A DNA stretch of 64,000 nt from Synechococcus sp. PCC 7502 (GTDB lineage Bacteria; Cyanobacteriota; Cyanobacteriia; Pseudanabaenales; Pseudanabaenaceae), in assembly GCF_000317085.1 (NCBI RefSeq), contig NC_019702.1, forward strand, positions 3,192,394 through 3,256,393, in the 5' to 3' direction. How positions within the stretch are numbered: the first letter of the stretch is position 1; each line of letters begins with the position of its first letter. This document shows positions 6,869 to 18,796 of this stretch, in pieces. Both the position numbers and the translations under genes were made by a program. The notes beneath the pieces were generated by a model. The model was not told where the DNA came from and searched no databases. It was given only the letters and a program-made list of their open reading frames with translations.

Positions 6869-8188
6869 TTGGCTAACGTAATTGTAATTGGTACCCAGTG
6901 GGGCGACGAAGGAAAAGGCAAAATCACTGATTTGCTTAGTCGTTCCGCAGATGTCGTAGTTAGGTATCAAGGCGGAATCAACGCTGGACACACCATAGTT
7001 GTAAATGAGCAGGTTTTTAAGCTGCACCTCATTCCTTCAGGTATTTTATATCCCCAGACCGATTGTATTATTGCTAGTGGTACCGTAGTTGATCCAGAGA
7101 TTTTACTACAGGAACTTGAGCAACTGCGGAAAGTTGGTGTTTCTACGGATCGCCTATTTATTGCCGAAACAGCCCATGTCACGATGCCTTACCATCGCCT
7201 AATTGATAAAGCAGCAGAAGAGCTAAGGGCAGAGCATAAAATTGGCACCACGGGTCGAGGCATTGGACCTACCTATACGGATAAATCTGAACGTATTGGG
7301 ATTCGCATCATTGATTTGATGGATACAGACCTACTACGCAAACGCTTAAAGTGGGCAGTAGAGCAGAAAAATATTATTTTAGAACGTCTATACAACTTAC
7401 CTCCCCTTGACCCCCAAGAGGTCATAGATAAGTACATTGGTTATGCTGAACAACTACGCCCCTATGTAGTTGATGCCTCTTTAAAGATTGATGAGGCAAT
7501 TAGGAAACGTCTCAATATTCTATTTGAGGGGGCTCAAGGCACTTTACTTGATCTTGATCACGGTACCTATCCCTACGTTACTTCTTCTAATCCAGTCGCT
7601 GGCGGAGCTTGCATTGGGGCTGGAGTTGGTCCTACAATGATAGACCGAATTATTGGTGTGGCTAAGGCTTACACTACTAGGGTTGGTGAAGGTCCTTTCC
7701 CTACTGAACTTAAGGAGGAAATCGGTGCTCATCTGGGCGATCGCGGGGCTGAATTTGGGACAACTACGGGACGGAAACGTCGCTGTGGCTGGTTTGATGG
7801 GGTGATTGGACGATATGCAGTCCGAATTAACGGTTTAGACTGTTTAGCAATTACCAAGCTAGATATTCTCGATGAATTGGAAGAAATCAAAGTTTGTACA
7901 GCTTACGAACTAGATGGACAAATAATTAGAGATTTCCCTAGCGATGCCCGTGCATTTGCGCGCTGTGTCCCCATCTATGAAACCCTAAGCGGTTGGCAGC
8001 AATCCACTGCCGATTGCAAAGAGTTATCTGATCTCCCCTCAGCAGCTAGAGATTATCTTAAGTTCTTAGCTGACTTGATGGAAGTCCCCATAGCAATTAT
8101 TTCCTTGGGAGCTAGTCGTGGTCAGACTATTATTGTAGAAGACCCCATCCATGGACCTAAACGTGGTCTTTTGAGCGCAACCTTCTAA
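6869..8188 (+). CDS. purA: adenylosuccinate synthetase
   Basis: This is a 439-residue PurA, which joins IMP and aspartate using GTP to give adenylosuccinate in AMP synthesis. Signature motifs are present: [11 protein letters not shown] at residues 8-18, [20 protein letters not shown] at about 129, and [20 protein letters not shown] at about 221. The start is TTG at 6869 (TTGGCTAACGTAATTG), because the conserved N terminus [12 protein letters not shown] begins there and no ATG fits; this may limit expression. Length is as usual for the family. Confidence 0.96.
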   Translation: MANVIVIGTQWGDEGKGKITDLLSRSADVVVRYQGGINAGHTIVVNEQVFKLHLIPSGILYPQTDCIIASGTVVDPEILLQELEQLRKVGVSTDRLFIAETAHVTMPYHRLIDKAAEELRAEHKIGTTGRGIGPTYTDKSERIGIRIIDLMDTDLLRKRLKWAVEQKNIILERLYNLPPLDPQEVIDKYIGYAEQLRPYVVDASLKIDEAIRKRLNILFEGAQGTLLDLDHGTYPYVTSSNPVAGGACIGAGVGPTMIDRIIGVAKAYTTRVGEGPFPTELKEEIGAHLGDRGAEFGTTTGRKRRCGWFDGVIGRYAVRINGLDCLAITKLDILDELEEIKVCTAYELDGQIIRDFPSDARAFARCVPIYETLSGWQQSTADCKELSDLPSAARDYLKFLADLMEVPIAIISLGASRGQTIIVEDPIHGPKRGLLSATF

Positions 8189-8241
8189 AATTAACCTAAG
8201 GCTAACTTTGCACCTATCTTAATATAACTAAATTGATTCCT

Positions 8242-8802
8242 ATGCCACTAACTATTGAATGCCAATCTCGCTCCGATCAAACAAATCCCCGTGCTATTCG
8301 CCGTGGGGGTAGAGTTCCTGCCACTATCTATGGACATAAAGGAGCAGAGTCAACAGCCGTTACTGTTAATACTAAAGATGCCATTACCCTCCTGCGTCAA
8401 GCTGTAGTCAATAACACTTTGATTGATGTCAATGTTACTGATGGTGATTTTAGTGGAATTACAATTCTTCGAGAAGTGCAATATCATCCCTATAAAAATG
8501 ATATTTATCACATTAGTTTCTTTTCGATCGCTTCTCAGTCCAAGATTGAAGTGAGTATTCCTGTGACCTTTGTGGGAGTTCCCGTTGGCGTTAAAGTTGG
8601 TGGTGGCTCTGTAGAAGTACTGATGAATGAAATTCAAGTATCCTGTCCGCCCACCGCAATTCCTGTATCCTTTGAAGTGGATATATCTAAACTAGATGTG
8701 GGACAAGGTTTGCATGTTAGCGACATTGTTTTACCCGAGGGCGTATCTGTCACCTCCGACGGAACACCACTTCTAATCACCATCGCTGGTGGACGCAAAT
8801 AA
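8242..8802 (+). CDS. rplY: 50S ribosomal protein L25/CTC family
   Basis: This 186-residue protein is of the long (CTC/TL5) form of ribosomal protein L25, which binds 5S rRNA. The N-terminal L25 domain (SDQTNPRAIRRGGRVPATIYG, residues about 9-30) is followed by the C-terminal beta domain (GVPVGVKVGGGSVEVLMNEI; LPEGVSVTSDGTPLLITI). I use the ATG at 8242 rather than the TTG at 8233, since family members begin close to this Met. It follows purA by 53 bases and may be co-transcribed with it. Confidence 0.9.
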   Translation: MPLTIECQSRSDQTNPRAIRRGGRVPATIYGHKGAESTAVTVNTKDAITLLRQAVVNNTLIDVNVTDGDFSGITILREVQYHPYKNDIYHISFFSIASQSKIEVSIPVTFVGVPVGVKVGGGSVEVLMNEIQVSCPPTAIPVSFEVDISKLDVGQGLHVSDIVLPEGVSVTSDGTPLLITIAGGRK

Positions 8803-8814
8803 ATCAGGTAAATA

Positions 8815-9435
8815 TCACTTCTTTTTAGTTACAGCCCTTGATTCAACGATAAATTCGGGAATTTGGCTTAACTCCTCATCCTCAAGACAGTATTGTTCAC
8901 ACACTAAACTCAGGCGCAGAGTCTCACTTTTAACCGCATTGACGGAGTGAGTTAGATGCCCCTGAAAGTGCAGAAGTGTATTGACTTGGGGATAAATTTT
9001 GGCAACTTGGCGTTTGCGGCGGGAACCGCATCCGTGGGAATCACTCAGAATTAACTCTCCTCCTTCCAGATTCGGTGGGATATTTACATACAGAACGCTT
9101 ACTGTTTCTGGTGGTTCAATGGTTTTGCAATAGGAACGAAGGCTACGATCGATGTGAGGATCGACTCTGGAACCAGATTTTAATTGTAAAGGATTGAGGT
9201 AAAAGGCATTACAGTGCGGCATTAGAGCTAACTTCACATATTCCTTAAAAAACGGAAATTTAGTTACCATTTGACCGATATGCGATCGCTTAAATACCAC
9301 AGAGAAGCCCTTGGTATTTATAAAGTCTCGATTTAAGTTATTGGTAGTAAAGAGAGAACTGGCTAGAATCTCCCCTTGCAGATTACTTAAATATTCTGGA
9401 GTAAAAATGTTGCTAACGGTGGAATAGTATTTCAT
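8815..9435 (-). CDS. 2-oxoglutarate/Fe(II) oxygenase family protein
   Basis: This 206-residue protein resembles the prolyl-4-hydroxylase-like 2OG-Fe(II) oxygenases. The iron ligands are recognisable as HID in SRVDPHIDRSLRSY (about residue 93) and a distal His in LLHFQGHLTHSVNAV (about 160). The 2-oxoglutarate-binding Arg follows in ETLRLSLVCEQ. GGELILSD between them is typical of the jelly-roll core. The substrate is unknown. It converges on rplY with only 12 bases between the stop codons. The following intergenic region 9436-9720 shows no gene. Confidence 0.75.
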   Translation of the reverse strand: MKYYSTVSNIFTPEYLSNLQGEILASSLFTTNNLNRDFINTKGFSVVFKRSHIGQMVTKFPFFKEYVKLALMPHCNAFYLNPLQLKSGSRVDPHIDRSLRSYCKTIEPPETVSVLYVNIPPNLEGGELILSDSHGCGSRRKRQVAKIYPQVNTLLHFQGHLTHSVNAVKSETLRLSLVCEQYCLEDEELSQIPEFIVESRAVTKKK

Positions 9436-9720
9436 TCACACCCAAACTTTTTCAGCATAGCGCAGGTATTTAACTACTTATTAATCAAGAATCGTCTTAA
9501 AGCTTTTAACGAAGTTAGGCAAATTTCTAGTTAGGCAGATTTTTACAGATGGGATAGCCTAAATTTTTCAAAATCAGAGAAGGAGCTAAAGACTGTCCTT
9601 GTTTCGTCCTTGCTCCCTCTATGGTTCACCCTCACATCTGATGAATTTAGCCTAGAACTGCTGAAATATCAATCCCTTGATCAAAATTAATAGCTAATTA
9701 ATCAGTTAATTAATCTTTAC

Positions 9721-12543
9721 CTATGATTGCTGGGGCTGCTTTTTAGCGAAAAACCACCGAATAAAGAGCTTTTCACCCTCAATCCACAGAAAGACTAATG
9801 CACATATCCCCAAGCAAGCTCCTAGCTCTGGCAAAGATAGAGGTTCTGTACCGAAGAAGTCACTAATGGGCTGAATATAGAGTAATGCTAACTGTAGTAG
9901 GGCGGTTACGACTACAGAACCAAGGAGAAAAGGGTTAGAGAAGAAGTTCATTTCTATAAGTAATCGATTATCAGAACGAACGGCAAGGGCGTGAACTAAT
10001 TGAGCCAGACAGAGAGTAGTGAACACTATAGTCTTCCAATGATCTCGCCAAGTGGAGTCAGGATTGTTATAGGCAAACTCCATTAACCCAATGGTCAAAA
10101 TTCCAAATACAATGCCAATCCGAATAATATAAGAACCAAGTCCTCGATCAAAAATACTTTCCTTGGGGCTAAATGGCGGTCTTTCCATAATGTCTGGTTC
10201 AGGCGGTTCTACAGCCAAAGCCAAGGCGGGTAGTCCATCAGTGACTAAATTCATCCACAAAATTTGCAAAGGAATTAAAGGGACAGTGGGCAGTCCAAGG
10301 GCAGGAGCAGCAGCAATTGTGATCACCTCACCGATATTACTACCAAGAATATATTTTATAAATCGGCGAATATTGGTATAAACTACCCTACCTTCTTCGG
10401 TGGCGGCAACAATAGTGGCAAAGTTATCATCAAGGAGTACCATGTCGCTAGCTTCTTTAGAGACATCCGTGCCTGTAATTCCCATAGCAATGCCAATATT
10501 TGCCTGTTTGAGGGCAGGAGCATCATTAACCCCATCACCTGTCATAGCGACAAATTCTCCATTAGCTTGTAATGCCCTAACTATGCGAAGTTTATGTTCT
10601 GGGGCAACTCGGGCATAAACGCTGGTACGAGAGGCAATGGTCATGAGTTCAGAGTCAGACATTTTTTCAATTTCGGTACCAGTAATCACGGCTTGATTGG
10701 GTTCAGAAATACCTAAATCTAAAGCGATCGCCCGCGCAGTTAATTGATGATCGCCAGTAATCATAACCGTACGGATGCCAGCATGTTTGCAAGTATTTAC
10801 AGCTTCTGCCACTTCTAATCTTGGTGCATCACGCATTCCTACTAACCCTAACCACACTAGATTTTGTTCTGAAGCTTCTAGGTCATATTGATTAGGTAGA
10901 TGCTCTAAGGTATTGGTAGCAAATCCTAAAACTCGAATTCCCTTACTAGCAAGCAGATTATTTTGCTCTAAAATTTGACTACGTTGAGCGGGAGTAATAG
11001 GCTTAAATTCATGGTTGATTTGAATGCGATCACAGCATCCCAAGACTAACTCAGGCGAGCCTTTAGTAAAGACTAGATATGAATTATCCTTTTGACAAAC
11101 TACACTCATGCGCTTGCGCTCCGAGGAGAAGGGAATTTCTGCAATTCGAGGAAACTTAACATTTAAGACAGCAGATTCAAGACTAGCCTTAGCAGCGAGG
11201 GTAATTAATGCCCCTTCCGTAGGATCACCAATAATTGACCATTCCCCGTCATGATTTTTTTGCAGATGCGAATCATTACACAAGGTACAAGCAATTAGGA
11301 TTGCATTAACCTCATAGTCTTCTACGGGATTAAATAATTGTTGGTCGGTGTTAAGAAATTTCCCCTCTGGTTCATAACCTTTACCAGTGACTTGGGTGAT
11401 GGTTAATGCAGTATAGATGGTCTCAACCACCATTTTATTTTGGGTGAGGGTGCCAGTTTTATCGGAGCAAATCGTAGTTACAGAACCTAGGGTTTCCACG
11501 GCTTGGAGCTTACGAATTAGGGCATTACGCTTCACCATACGCTGAGTTCCTAGTGCCAAGGTTACGGTTACAACTGCCATTAACCCTTCAGGTACCACTG
11601 CCACTGCCATACTCAAAGAAGTATTTAACAAATTTTCAAATACATCTTTGGCAAATAGAACTTCACCAAATTTACTAAAGTCGGGCAGAATACCAATGAG
11701 ATTTTGTAAGATGCCACTCTGTAGTAAGCCCACAAAAATAACTAAAGTTACTAAAACTAAAGAGCTACTAACCAGAATATTACCCAGCTTATCCATGCGT
11801 TGCTGTAGAGGCGTTGGCTCACTTTCCACATTTTGGATCATGGAGGCAATTTTACCCAACTCTGTTTCCATGCCGATCTCAGTCACCAGTAAAGTACCAC
11901 GTCCTTGGATTACCTCTGTTCCTTGGAAAACAAAGTTATGGCGATCGCCCAAGGGTTCATTAATCGGCAAGACTAAATTGGCATCCTTATCCACAGCATT
12001 TGCCTCCCCTGTCAGGGCGGATTCGCGAATTTTTAAGTTTACTGATTCTAGTAGGCGTCCATCGGCAGAAACCTGTACTCCTGCTTCTAAAAACACAATA
12101 TCCCCAGGTACTAGATCAAGGGATGAAATTTCTTGAATATTGCCATTTCTAAGCACTCTGGCATTGGGAGAAGACAGCTTTTTCAGGGCTGATAGCTCCT
12201 TTTCCGCTTTACTTTCTTGAGCAAAACCTAAAATGCCATTTAAAAATACAATGACAAAAATAGCGATCGCATCTTTAGGAAATTCACTTTTGCGCCAATC
12301 TAAAATACCTGAAATTACTGCTACCACCATCAGCATTACCAGCATAATATTGGTAAATTGATCGATAAAGATTTGGAAGTTAGTTCTCCCGACTTTACTA
12401 ATAATTTCATTACGACCATACTGGGCTTGACGCTCCTGGACGGTGGAGATCGCTAAGCCTAAAGTTTGATCTACTGCCAAAAGTTCTATTGCTTCTGTGG
12501 ATGAAATGTTATGCCAAGCGGTTTCCCCAGAAATCATGAGCAT
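9721..12543 (-). CDS. pacL: P-type Ca2+-transporting ATPase (type II)
   Basis: This 940-residue SERCA/PMCA-type cation pump most likely exports Ca2+ across the plasma membrane. It has the cation ATPase N-terminal domain ([18 protein letters not shown]), the actuator TGES-like SALTGEA, the Ca2+-site helix [18 protein letters not shown], the phosphorylated Asp361 in [26 protein letters not shown] in the P domain, and the C-terminal membrane domain with [22 protein letters not shown]. About ten membrane helices are expected. Length matches PacL-type pumps. The gene stands alone, divergent from the succinate-semialdehyde dehydrogenase gene. Confidence 0.92.
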   Translation of the reverse strand: MLMISGETAWHNISSTEAIELLAVDQTLGLAISTVQERQAQYGRNEIISKVGRTNFQIFIDQFTNIMLVMLMVVAVISGILDWRKSEFPKDAIAIFVIVFLNGILGFAQESKAEKELSALKKLSSPNARVLRNGNIQEISSLDLVPGDIVFLEAGVQVSADGRLLESVNLKIRESALTGEANAVDKDANLVLPINEPLGDRHNFVFQGTEVIQGRGTLLVTEIGMETELGKIASMIQNVESEPTPLQQRMDKLGNILVSSSLVLVTLVIFVGLLQSGILQNLIGILPDFSKFGEVLFAKDVFENLLNTSLSMAVAVVPEGLMAVVTVTLALGTQRMVKRNALIRKLQAVETLGSVTTICSDKTGTLTQNKMVVETIYTALTITQVTGKGYEPEGKFLNTDQQLFNPVEDYEVNAILIACTLCNDSHLQKNHDGEWSIIGDPTEGALITLAAKASLESAVLNVKFPRIAEIPFSSERKRMSVVCQKDNSYLVFTKGSPELVLGCCDRIQINHEFKPITPAQRSQILEQNNLLASKGIRVLGFATNTLEHLPNQYDLEASEQNLVWLGLVGMRDAPRLEVAEAVNTCKHAGIRTVMITGDHQLTARAIALDLGISEPNQAVITGTEIEKMSDSELMTIASRTSVYARVAPEHKLRIVRALQANGEFVAMTGDGVNDAPALKQANIGIAMGITGTDVSKEASDMVLLDDNFATIVAATEEGRVVYTNIRRFIKYILGSNIGEVITIAAAPALGLPTVPLIPLQILWMNLVTDGLPALALAVEPPEPDIMERPPFSPKESIFDRGLGSYIIRIGIVFGILTIGLMEFAYNNPDSTWRDHWKTIVFTTLCLAQLVHALAVRSDNRLLIEMNFFSNPFLLGSVVVTALLQLALLYIQPISDFFGTEPLSLPELGACLGICALVFLWIEGEKLFIRWFFAKKQPQQS

Positions 12544-12717
12544 TCCTTAAAGTATTTGTACTGACTTTAATATTACTGGAAATTACGGTTCTAAGTCATT
12601 GCTGAAAATATCGCTGGAGATTGAGCAGATGATTCTCGTGAATTTTTACAGCAGGAAAATGCGATGATCAAGTCATGACATTAAGTACCGAGTTTATTAG
12701 GATGGTAATTTAAAACT

Positions 12718-14085
12718 ATGGCGATCGCTACTACAAATCCCACCACAGGCGAGGTCATTCAGACTTTTACCCCATTAACTAGTGAGGAAATTTCCGCAAA
12801 AATTGCGATCGCGCACCAAGCATTTCATAGTTATAAATCTATACCCTTACCACAAAGATCAGAATGGCTGAAACAGGCGGCGGATATTTTAGAAGCAGAT
12901 AAATACCGACTAGGAGCGATCGCTACCCTCGAAATGGGAAAAACCTTAAAAAGTGCCATTGCCGAAGTGGAAAAATGCGCCGTAGGCTGTCGTTACTATG
13001 CCGAACATGGTGCCAAATTTCTCCAAGATGTGACTGTACCCACCGATGCTAGGCTTAGCTTTGTCCGCTATCAACCCTTAGGAATTATTTTAGCGGTCAT
13101 GCCTTGGAATTTTCCCTACTGGCAAGTATTTAGGTTTGCTGCTCCTGCTCTCATGGCTGGTAATGTGGGTTTACTTAAACATGCTTCTAATGTGCCGCAA
13201 TGTGCCTTAGCGATCGCCGAAATTATCGAACAGGCAGGATTTCCATCGGGGGTATTTCAAACTCTTTTAATTGGCGCAGGACAAGTAGAACAGATTATGC
13301 GTGACCCTAGGGTTAAAGCCGCCACTCTTACTGGTAGTGAAGCTGCGGGACAGAGCTTAGCCACGATTGCAGGACATGAACTCAAAAAAACGGTTTTGGA
13401 ACTGGGAGGCAGTGATCCGTTTATTGTCTTGAAAACTGCGAATATCGATTTGGCAGTCCAAACCGCAGTCTCAGCCCGCATGATTAATAATAGTCAATCC
13501 TGTATTGCTGCCAAACGCTTTATCTTAGAAGAGACGATCGCCGAAGAATTTCAAATAAAACTGGTACAGGCATACCAAAAGCTGAAAGTTGGTGACCCCA
13601 TGCAGCCTGATACTGATTTGGGACCTTTAGCGACATCACAAATTCGTGCCGAAATCCATCAACAGGTTCAACATTCCCTTACCCAAGGTGCAAAACTATT
13701 AATTGGCGGAGAGTTTGATCCCGAACAAATTGGTAATTTTTATCCGCCCACAATCCTAACTAATATTCCAAAATCTGCTCCCGCTTATAGCGAAGAAATG
13801 TTTGGTCCCGTTGCCAGCCTATTTCGAGTTCCCGACCTAGATGCAGCGATCGCCCTTGCTAATGATACATCCCTAGGGTTAGGAGCCAGTGCCTGGACAG
13901 AAGATCAACATGAATGCGATCGCTTGGTGAATGAGATCGAGGCAGGATCGGTATTTATTAATGGCATGGTGAAATCCGATTGCAGTTTACCCTTTGGAGG
14001 CATTAAGCGATCGGGTTATGGGCGAGAGTTGGGGATGCTGGGGATGCAGGAGTTTTTAAATATTAAGACCGTTTGGATTAAATAG
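12718..14085 (+). CDS. gabD: NAD(P)-dependent succinate-semialdehyde dehydrogenase
   Basis: This 455-residue aldehyde dehydrogenase oxidises succinic semialdehyde to succinate. In cyanobacteria this is the second step of the 2-oxoglutarate decarboxylase bypass that closes the TCA cycle. Motifs are PWNFPYWQVFRFAAPALMAG, the cofactor loop TGSEAAGQ, general-base Glu228 in LELGGSDPF and nucleophile Cys262 in NSQSCIAAKRF. It is of the short SSADH type, as the other bypass-type enzymes are. The partner decarboxylase is not in the window. Several GCGATCGC palindromes lie inside the gene. The region 14086-14306 behind it holds no gene. Confidence 0.88.
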   Translation: MAIATTNPTTGEVIQTFTPLTSEEISAKIAIAHQAFHSYKSIPLPQRSEWLKQAADILEADKYRLGAIATLEMGKTLKSAIAEVEKCAVGCRYYAEHGAKFLQDVTVPTDARLSFVRYQPLGIILAVMPWNFPYWQVFRFAAPALMAGNVGLLKHASNVPQCALAIAEIIEQAGFPSGVFQTLLIGAGQVEQIMRDPRVKAATLTGSEAAGQSLATIAGHELKKTVLELGGSDPFIVLKTANIDLAVQTAVSARMINNSQSCIAAKRFILEETIAEEFQIKLVQAYQKLKVGDPMQPDTDLGPLATSQIRAEIHQQVQHSLTQGAKLLIGGEFDPEQIGNFYPPTILTNIPKSAPAYSEEMFGPVASLFRVPDLDAAIALANDTSLGLGASAWTEDQHECDRLVNEIEAGSVFINGMVKSDCSLPFGGIKRSGYGRELGMLGMQEFLNIKTVWIK

Positions 14086-14306
14086 GCATTGACCAAATTC
14101 TCTAACTTTAATTTTCTAAATTTAACTCCAAATTTAAAAGTATATAAGTTTACAATTTGGTGATTTTAGGGAATTATTAACATGCAAGTGAATGTATAAG
14201 TTACTTGTTCAGTCGCAATGTCTAAGGCGATCACGATCTGGGGTAACTAATCAGGGGCGATCGCTTTGGGCTTCCTATCTTTATTATTACAACTAACAGC
14301 ATCAGT

Positions 14307-15326
14307 TTAGGCAATTAATGGACGAAATCCATGCTTAATCGAAACTGCGCCAATCTTATCCATATTTTCAATGGTGATTTGGTTACGTCCCCAAGAAAAA
14401 TTAGTATGCCAGCCTTCAAATTCCAACAACATGGACTCAGCAAAACAGGCAAATAGGTGGCGAGCAGGTGCACTCATACTAACAATATTCATGATTTTCC
14501 AGTCAATATCAATGGAATGCTCAACAATGCCACCATTAATCACATGGACATCAGGCACTTGAATTGCTGTAGCCATATTCTTGGGGTAACCACCATCAAT
14601 CAAAATGCAGGGACGCTTGAGAGTGGATATATCTATTTCCATGCCCTTAGCCATACTTGCTACCCACACCACCACATCAGCAATGGGTAAAGCCTCTTCT
14701 ATGCCCATCACCTTACCTCGTCCTAGTTGCGATCGCAGATCATGCAAGCGTTCTTGATTACGGGCTACTAATACTAATTCCTTAACATCGGTACGGGCAT
14801 CTAACCATCTACATACAGCACTACCAATATCGCCTGTGGCACCACATACTGCAACAGTTGCCTTAGCTAAATCAATGCCAAATTTGCTGCAGCTTTCTTC
14901 AACTTGCCGACAGAGAATATAGGCGGTGTGGGTATTCCCCGTGGTGAACTTTTCGATTTCCAGATGAATGTTCCGAACTTGGCGAATTTGGCTCAGGTTA
15001 AAAGTTTCAAAAATAATCGAAGAAAATCCTCCTAAAGCCGTAATATCAATACCCTGCTTTTGGGCATAGACCATAGCATTAATAATCTTACGAGTGGCAG
15101 CCTTAAACTGTTTTGCGGCAAGCATTTCAGGTAAAAAGCAAGATTCTACATATTTACCTTGGATCACTTGCCCTGTGATACTAGTTACAGTAATGTCATC
15201 TACAATTTGCGGCGGAGCCATGCACCAAAACTCTAGCCCCTGTCCTGCATATTCGTCATAGCCTAAGTCCTTTGCCACAGCCTGAGCATGGGCGAGACTG
15301 GTGAGATGTCCGATCAAACCAAACAT
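14307..15326 (-). CDS. aar: long-chain acyl-ACP reductase
   Basis: This is a 339-residue acyl-ACP reductase, which reduces fatty acyl-ACP to fatty aldehyde with NADPH, the first step of cyanobacterial alkane synthesis. It has the characteristic N terminus [22 protein letters not shown], a Rossmann motif [16 protein letters not shown] at about residue 160, and [11 protein letters not shown]. Length matches the family (about 340). It lies 94 bases downstream of ado on the same strand, so aldehyde producer and consumer are encoded together. Transcription from the ado side is likely. Confidence 0.95.
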   Translation of the reverse strand: MFGLIGHLTSLAHAQAVAKDLGYDEYAGQGLEFWCMAPPQIVDDITVTSITGQVIQGKYVESCFLPEMLAAKQFKAATRKIINAMVYAQKQGIDITALGGFSSIIFETFNLSQIRQVRNIHLEIEKFTTGNTHTAYILCRQVEESCSKFGIDLAKATVAVCGATGDIGSAVCRWLDARTDVKELVLVARNQERLHDLRSQLGRGKVMGIEEALPIADVVVWVASMAKGMEIDISTLKRPCILIDGGYPKNMATAIQVPDVHVINGGIVEHSIDIDWKIMNIVSMSAPARHLFACFAESMLLEFEGWHTNFSWGRNQITIENMDKIGAVSIKHGFRPLIA

Positions 15327-15420
15327 TAAATTTTTAGTACTCTTGTTACTGGAAGAAATTTATTGAAAGAATATTGTTATTCGAAGAATTTACGAGCAGA
15401 AACATTGATTTTGCCTAAAT

Positions 15421-16134
15421 TTAAGCAGCAACTAAACCCATAGCCGACATTTTCATGATTTCACGGGTGTTAAAGCCAATCTTACCCAGACTTTCGCCAT
15501 ATTGAATCATAAAATCTTCTACCAGGGCATCTTTTTCCATCCCTAAGACTTTGGCATCCTTTGCTACTTGATTCAGCATCTTCCAAACTAGGGGTAGGTT
15601 TTGCCTGTTAGCTATTTCTAATTGATTTTTAGCGGTTTCAAAGTTTTCTTGGAGCCAAACTTCCCCAAAATTCAGGTGCAAATATTCATCTTTAACTACA
15701 CCTTCGGTAATTTTACGGGCAAAGTCATCGGCAACGGGAATATAGATATTATAGGCAGCGATCGCAAAGCACTCAATAATTAAAGATTGAATCAAAAGAC
15801 AAGTAACAACATCGGTAATCGCAAATGCTTTTTGAAAGTTCCCATGCAAAGCATTAAAAAACTCCTTAGCAAACTGCATATCTGGAATTACACTGAGATT
15901 ACGCCCACATGCTTCAAATCCCTTCTTGTGGCGATTCTCCATTTTTGCCAACCCTGCTAACTCTGTTTTCAGTTCAGGTAATAACTCCCCCAGTTGCAGA
16001 TAGTTATCATGTGCCTCTTGCTCGCCTTCAATCACGATCGCATTAATTCTGCTGTAGGCATCACGATAGGTGTCAGAACGATAATCTATATCAATATTTT
16101 CATCTGCAAATGCTGCAAATATTTGACCTATCAT
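15421..16134 (-). CDS. ado: aldehyde deformylating oxygenase
   Basis: This 237-residue ferritin-like di-iron enzyme turns fatty aldehydes into alkanes (Cn-1) plus formate, using O2 and ferredoxin-type electrons. Di-iron ligands are visible: [12 protein letters not shown] (about 34), [10 protein letters not shown] (E..H, about 64), [12 protein letters not shown] (about 117) and [13 protein letters not shown] (E..H, about 148). It stands first in the pair with aar downstream. The products C15/C17 hydrocarbons go to membranes. Confidence 0.96.
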   Translation of the reverse strand: MIGQIFAAFADENIDIDYRSDTYRDAYSRINAIVIEGEQEAHDNYLQLGELLPELKTELAGLAKMENRHKKGFEACGRNLSVIPDMQFAKEFFNALHGNFQKAFAITDVVTCLLIQSLIIECFAIAAYNIYIPVADDFARKITEGVVKDEYLHLNFGEVWLQENFETAKNQLEIANRQNLPLVWKMLNQVAKDAKVLGMEKDALVEDFMIQYGESLGKIGFNTREIMKMSAMGLVAA

Positions 16135-16209
16135 GGGTACCTCTAAATTTAATAATGCTTTAGTTATTCTATGCTATAGACGCAGTGTTGTTAAAAACTT
16201 TCTGGATTA

Positions 16210-17079
16210 TTAGCGTGGATAGAGTTGCATTAACTTTTCTACTTCCTCAGCATGGTAAGAACTCCGAGTTAAGGGCGAAGAGACAACCTGTAAAAATCCC
16301 ATTTCTTCACCTACTTTTTGCCAACTTGCAAAGCGATCGGGATGCACAAATTCTTGCACATTGAGGTGTTTCTGGGACGGCTGTAAATACTGCCCAATGG
16401 TCAAAATATCACAGTCAATCTGTCTTAAGTCTTGCATCACCTCAATTACCTCAGTCTCGGTTTCGCCTAGCCCTACCATTAGACCCGATTTGGTATATAC
16501 CCACGGTGCTAATTCTTTGGTAAGTCGCAGCAGTTCCATTGTGCGCTGGTAATCTCCCTGAGGACGTGTGCGTTTATATAATCTGGGGACGGTTTCAGTA
16601 TTGTGATTAAGGACATGGGGGTGGGCAGATAAAATTGTCTCTAACGCTTGCCAATTGCCGCACAGGTCGGGAATTAGGACTTCTATGGTGGTCTTAGGCA
16701 TGAGCTTTTTAACTTTCTCAATACACTTTATAAACTGCGAAGCTCCACCATCTGCCAAGTCATCTCGATTCACAGAGGTAATTACCACATGCTTTAACCC
16801 TAAGCGTTGGACTGCGATTGCTAGGCGATCAGGTTCGGTAGGATCAAGGGCTTGGGGCTTTTTTTCAAAATCAATATCGCAGTAAGGGCAGGCACGGGTG
16901 CAGGCGGGACCCATGATCAAAAATGTGGCGGTACCAATGCTAAAACATTCACCAATATTAGGGCAGGATGCTTCTTCACACACAGTATTTAAGCCCAAAT
17001 CTCGCAGGGTTTCCTTAACACTACCCACTCTTTGCCATTGGGGTGCTTTCACTCTAAGCCAGTCGGGTTTAACTACCAT
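16210..17079 (-). CDS. lipA: lipoyl synthase
   Basis: This 289-residue radical-SAM enzyme inserts two sulphurs into octanoyl groups on lipoyl domains. Both iron-sulphur motifs are visible: the auxiliary cluster Cys in [14 protein letters not shown] (about 33-45) and the radical-SAM [10 protein letters not shown] (CxxxCxxC, about 60-68). The C-terminal [13 protein letters not shown] contains the conserved Ser that ligates the auxiliary cluster. The standard start [15 protein letters not shown] is used. It lies 75 bases upstream of ado on the same strand. Its likely clients include the glycine cleavage system, whose P protein is also in this window. Confidence 0.95.
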   Translation of the reverse strand: MVVKPDWLRVKAPQWQRVGSVKETLRDLGLNTVCEEASCPNIGECFSIGTATFLIMGPACTRACPYCDIDFEKKPQALDPTEPDRLAIAVQRLGLKHVVITSVNRDDLADGGASQFIKCIEKVKKLMPKTTIEVLIPDLCGNWQALETILSAHPHVLNHNTETVPRLYKRTRPQGDYQRTMELLRLTKELAPWVYTKSGLMVGLGETETEVIEVMQDLRQIDCDILTIGQYLQPSQKHLNVQEFVHPDRFASWQKVGEEMGFLQVVSSPLTRSSYHAEEVEKLMQLYPR

Positions 17080-17126
17080 TTCTCTGCATTAACTAAAAAA
17101 ACTAACTAAAATATAATTCTGGATAC

Positions 17127-17672
17127 TTATCCCAAAATATCCTTTACTGCAATTTCGACCCCTAAAACTGAAGCCATATCACTCCCATCTAGACTCTCTG
17201 TATTCTTATATCCCCTCAGATTAGGATTTGTATATCTGATCAGGTTTTTATTATTGACATCAATTAACCATGCTTCAGGAATTCCAAATTCTGCATACAA
17301 AGGTATCTTAATGTCACGATCATAGTTAATGGTGCTATCTGCCACTTCAATAATTAATAGAATATCCTCTGGGATAGGTAATCTCTCCGCATAAAAATCA
17401 TCACGCAATTTTAAAAGAGTTAAATCTGGCTGTGGTTCAGAGCCATCGTCTAACATAATAGAATTTTGTGTCCAGATAATTGATCTGTTTGCAAAATTTT
17501 GATGCAACAAGTATTGCAGTTTGGCAACACAAGCAGCGTGCTTTCTCCCAATCGGTGACATTTTAATAATTTCTCCTTTAATTAACTCTAGGCGAGTTTC
17601 GGGAACAAATACACCTGCGATCGCCATCAGGTGATACTGTTCGGAGCTAAATTTATGGGTGGTAACAGTCAT
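17127..17672 (-). CDS. Uma2-family (DUF820) endonuclease-like protein
   Basis: This is the second Uma2/DUF820 protein in the window, 181 residues. The fold's motifs appear in order: RLELIKGEIIKMSPIG at about 27, SEPQPDLTLL at about 73, DILLIIEVADSTINYDRD at about 98, and KIPLYAEFGIPEAWLIDV at about 121. It is only distantly similar to the copy at 2739-3323, so it is an independent family member, not a duplicate. It precedes lipA by 47 bases on the same strand, but a functional link is not evident. Confidence 0.85.
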   Translation of the reverse strand: MTVTTHKFSSEQYHLMAIAGVFVPETRLELIKGEIIKMSPIGRKHAACVAKLQYLLHQNFANRSIIWTQNSIMLDDGSEPQPDLTLLKLRDDFYAERLPIPEDILLIIEVADSTINYDRDIKIPLYAEFGIPEAWLIDVNNKNLIRYTNPNLRGYKNTESLDGSDMASVLGVEIAVKDILG

Positions 17673-17812
17673 ATTTTTAAGTATGTCCTATTAGAACTAT
17701 TTATATTTTATCTTTCTTCTGCTAGAGGACGATTGAAATTAGAATTAAGACCACTTTTCTGGGTATGATTTGAAAATAATACATTTCATCTAAAATCACG
17801 CAGCAATTAAAA

Positions 17813-18796
17813 ATGGTAATTAAAGTAGGAATCCTTGGGTTTGGCGGTTTAGGACAAGCAGCACTCAAATTATTAAGCACCAAACAGGAAATGCTTTGTG
17901 TTGCCCTTGCCGATCAAAAAGGTTATGTATATGCTTCTCAAGGTATAGATGTTAATAAGGCGATCGCTACATACCAAGCAAAAGGATCTGTGGGTTATTT
18001 AGAATCAGGAGTTTTAAGTGATCAAAGCATCAAAGCATTAATTAGTAATCCCAACCATAATGTTAGTGGCTATTTTCTGGCATTACCAAATTTACCGAAT
18101 ACTTTTATGGCAAGTGTAGCTAAGGAATTTATTAGCTCTGGCTGGCAAGGAGTTTTAGTAGATGCCATTAAGCGCACCAGTGCCGTTGAGCAACTCATTG
18201 GTTTATCTGAGGACTTAAAGGCAAGTGGCATTACCTATCTGACAGGTTGTGGAGCTACACCAGGTTTATTAACAGCAGCAGCAGCGATTGCCGCCCAAAG
18301 TTTTGCCGAAGTTCATAAAGTTGAAATTCAATTTGGGGTAGGAATTGCTAACTGGTCTGCCTATCGTGCCACAATTCGGGAAGATATTGCCCACATGCCC
18401 GGTTATACAGTGGATATTGCCCAAGCCATGACCGATGCTGAGGTAGAGGCATTATTAGATAAAACCAATGGTTTAATTACCCTTGAGCATATGGAACATG
18501 CCGATGATATTTTGTTGGAAAGATTAGGAATTTGCAGCCGTGATCGCGTTACTGTGGGTGGTGTTGTTGATACTCGTAATCCTAAAAAACCCCTCAGCAC
18601 TAATATGAAATTAACAGGTCGCACCTTTGAGGGCAAAATTTCTACCCATACTTTTACACTTGGCGATGAAACCAGTATGGCAGCAAATGTCTGTGGTACT
18701 GCCTTTGGCTATCTTAAAGCGGCTCAAGCTTTCCATCAGAAATCAATCCACGGGCTATTCACCTCAGCCGAAGTGATGCCTTTGTTTGTTCAGTGA
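17813..18796 (+). CDS. saccharopine dehydrogenase-like oxidoreductase
   Basis: This 327-residue NAD(P)-binding protein is of a family conserved in cyanobacteria and usually annotated as saccharopine dehydrogenase-like. The N-terminal Rossmann motif is [17 protein letters not shown] (residues 5-21). A second block, [21 protein letters not shown] (about 142-162), and [12 protein letters not shown] lie in the catalytic half. No substrate can be named. It precedes rpsJ by 135 bases and probably has a separate transcript. Confidence 0.75.
   Translation: MVIKVGILGFGGLGQAALKLLSTKQEMLCVALADQKGYVYASQGIDVNKAIATYQAKGSVGYLESGVLSDQSIKALISNPNHNVSGYFLALPNLPNTFMASVAKEFISSGWQGVLVDAIKRTSAVEQLIGLSEDLKASGITYLTGCGATPGLLTAAAAIAAQSFAEVHKVEIQFGVGIANWSAYRATIREDIAHMPGYTVDIAQAMTDAEVEALLDKTNGLITLEHMEHADDILLERLGICSRDRVTVGGVVDTRNPKKPLSTNMKLTGRTFEGKISTHTFTLGDETSMAANVCGTAFGYLKAAQAFHQKSIHGLFTSAEVMPLFVQ

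Noticed and set aside
9436-9720. Possible hairpin or ncRNA around 9546-9655
   Set aside because: Related words (CAGATG/CATCTG and AGCCTAAA/TTTAGCC) occur, but in an order that does not give one collinear stem.
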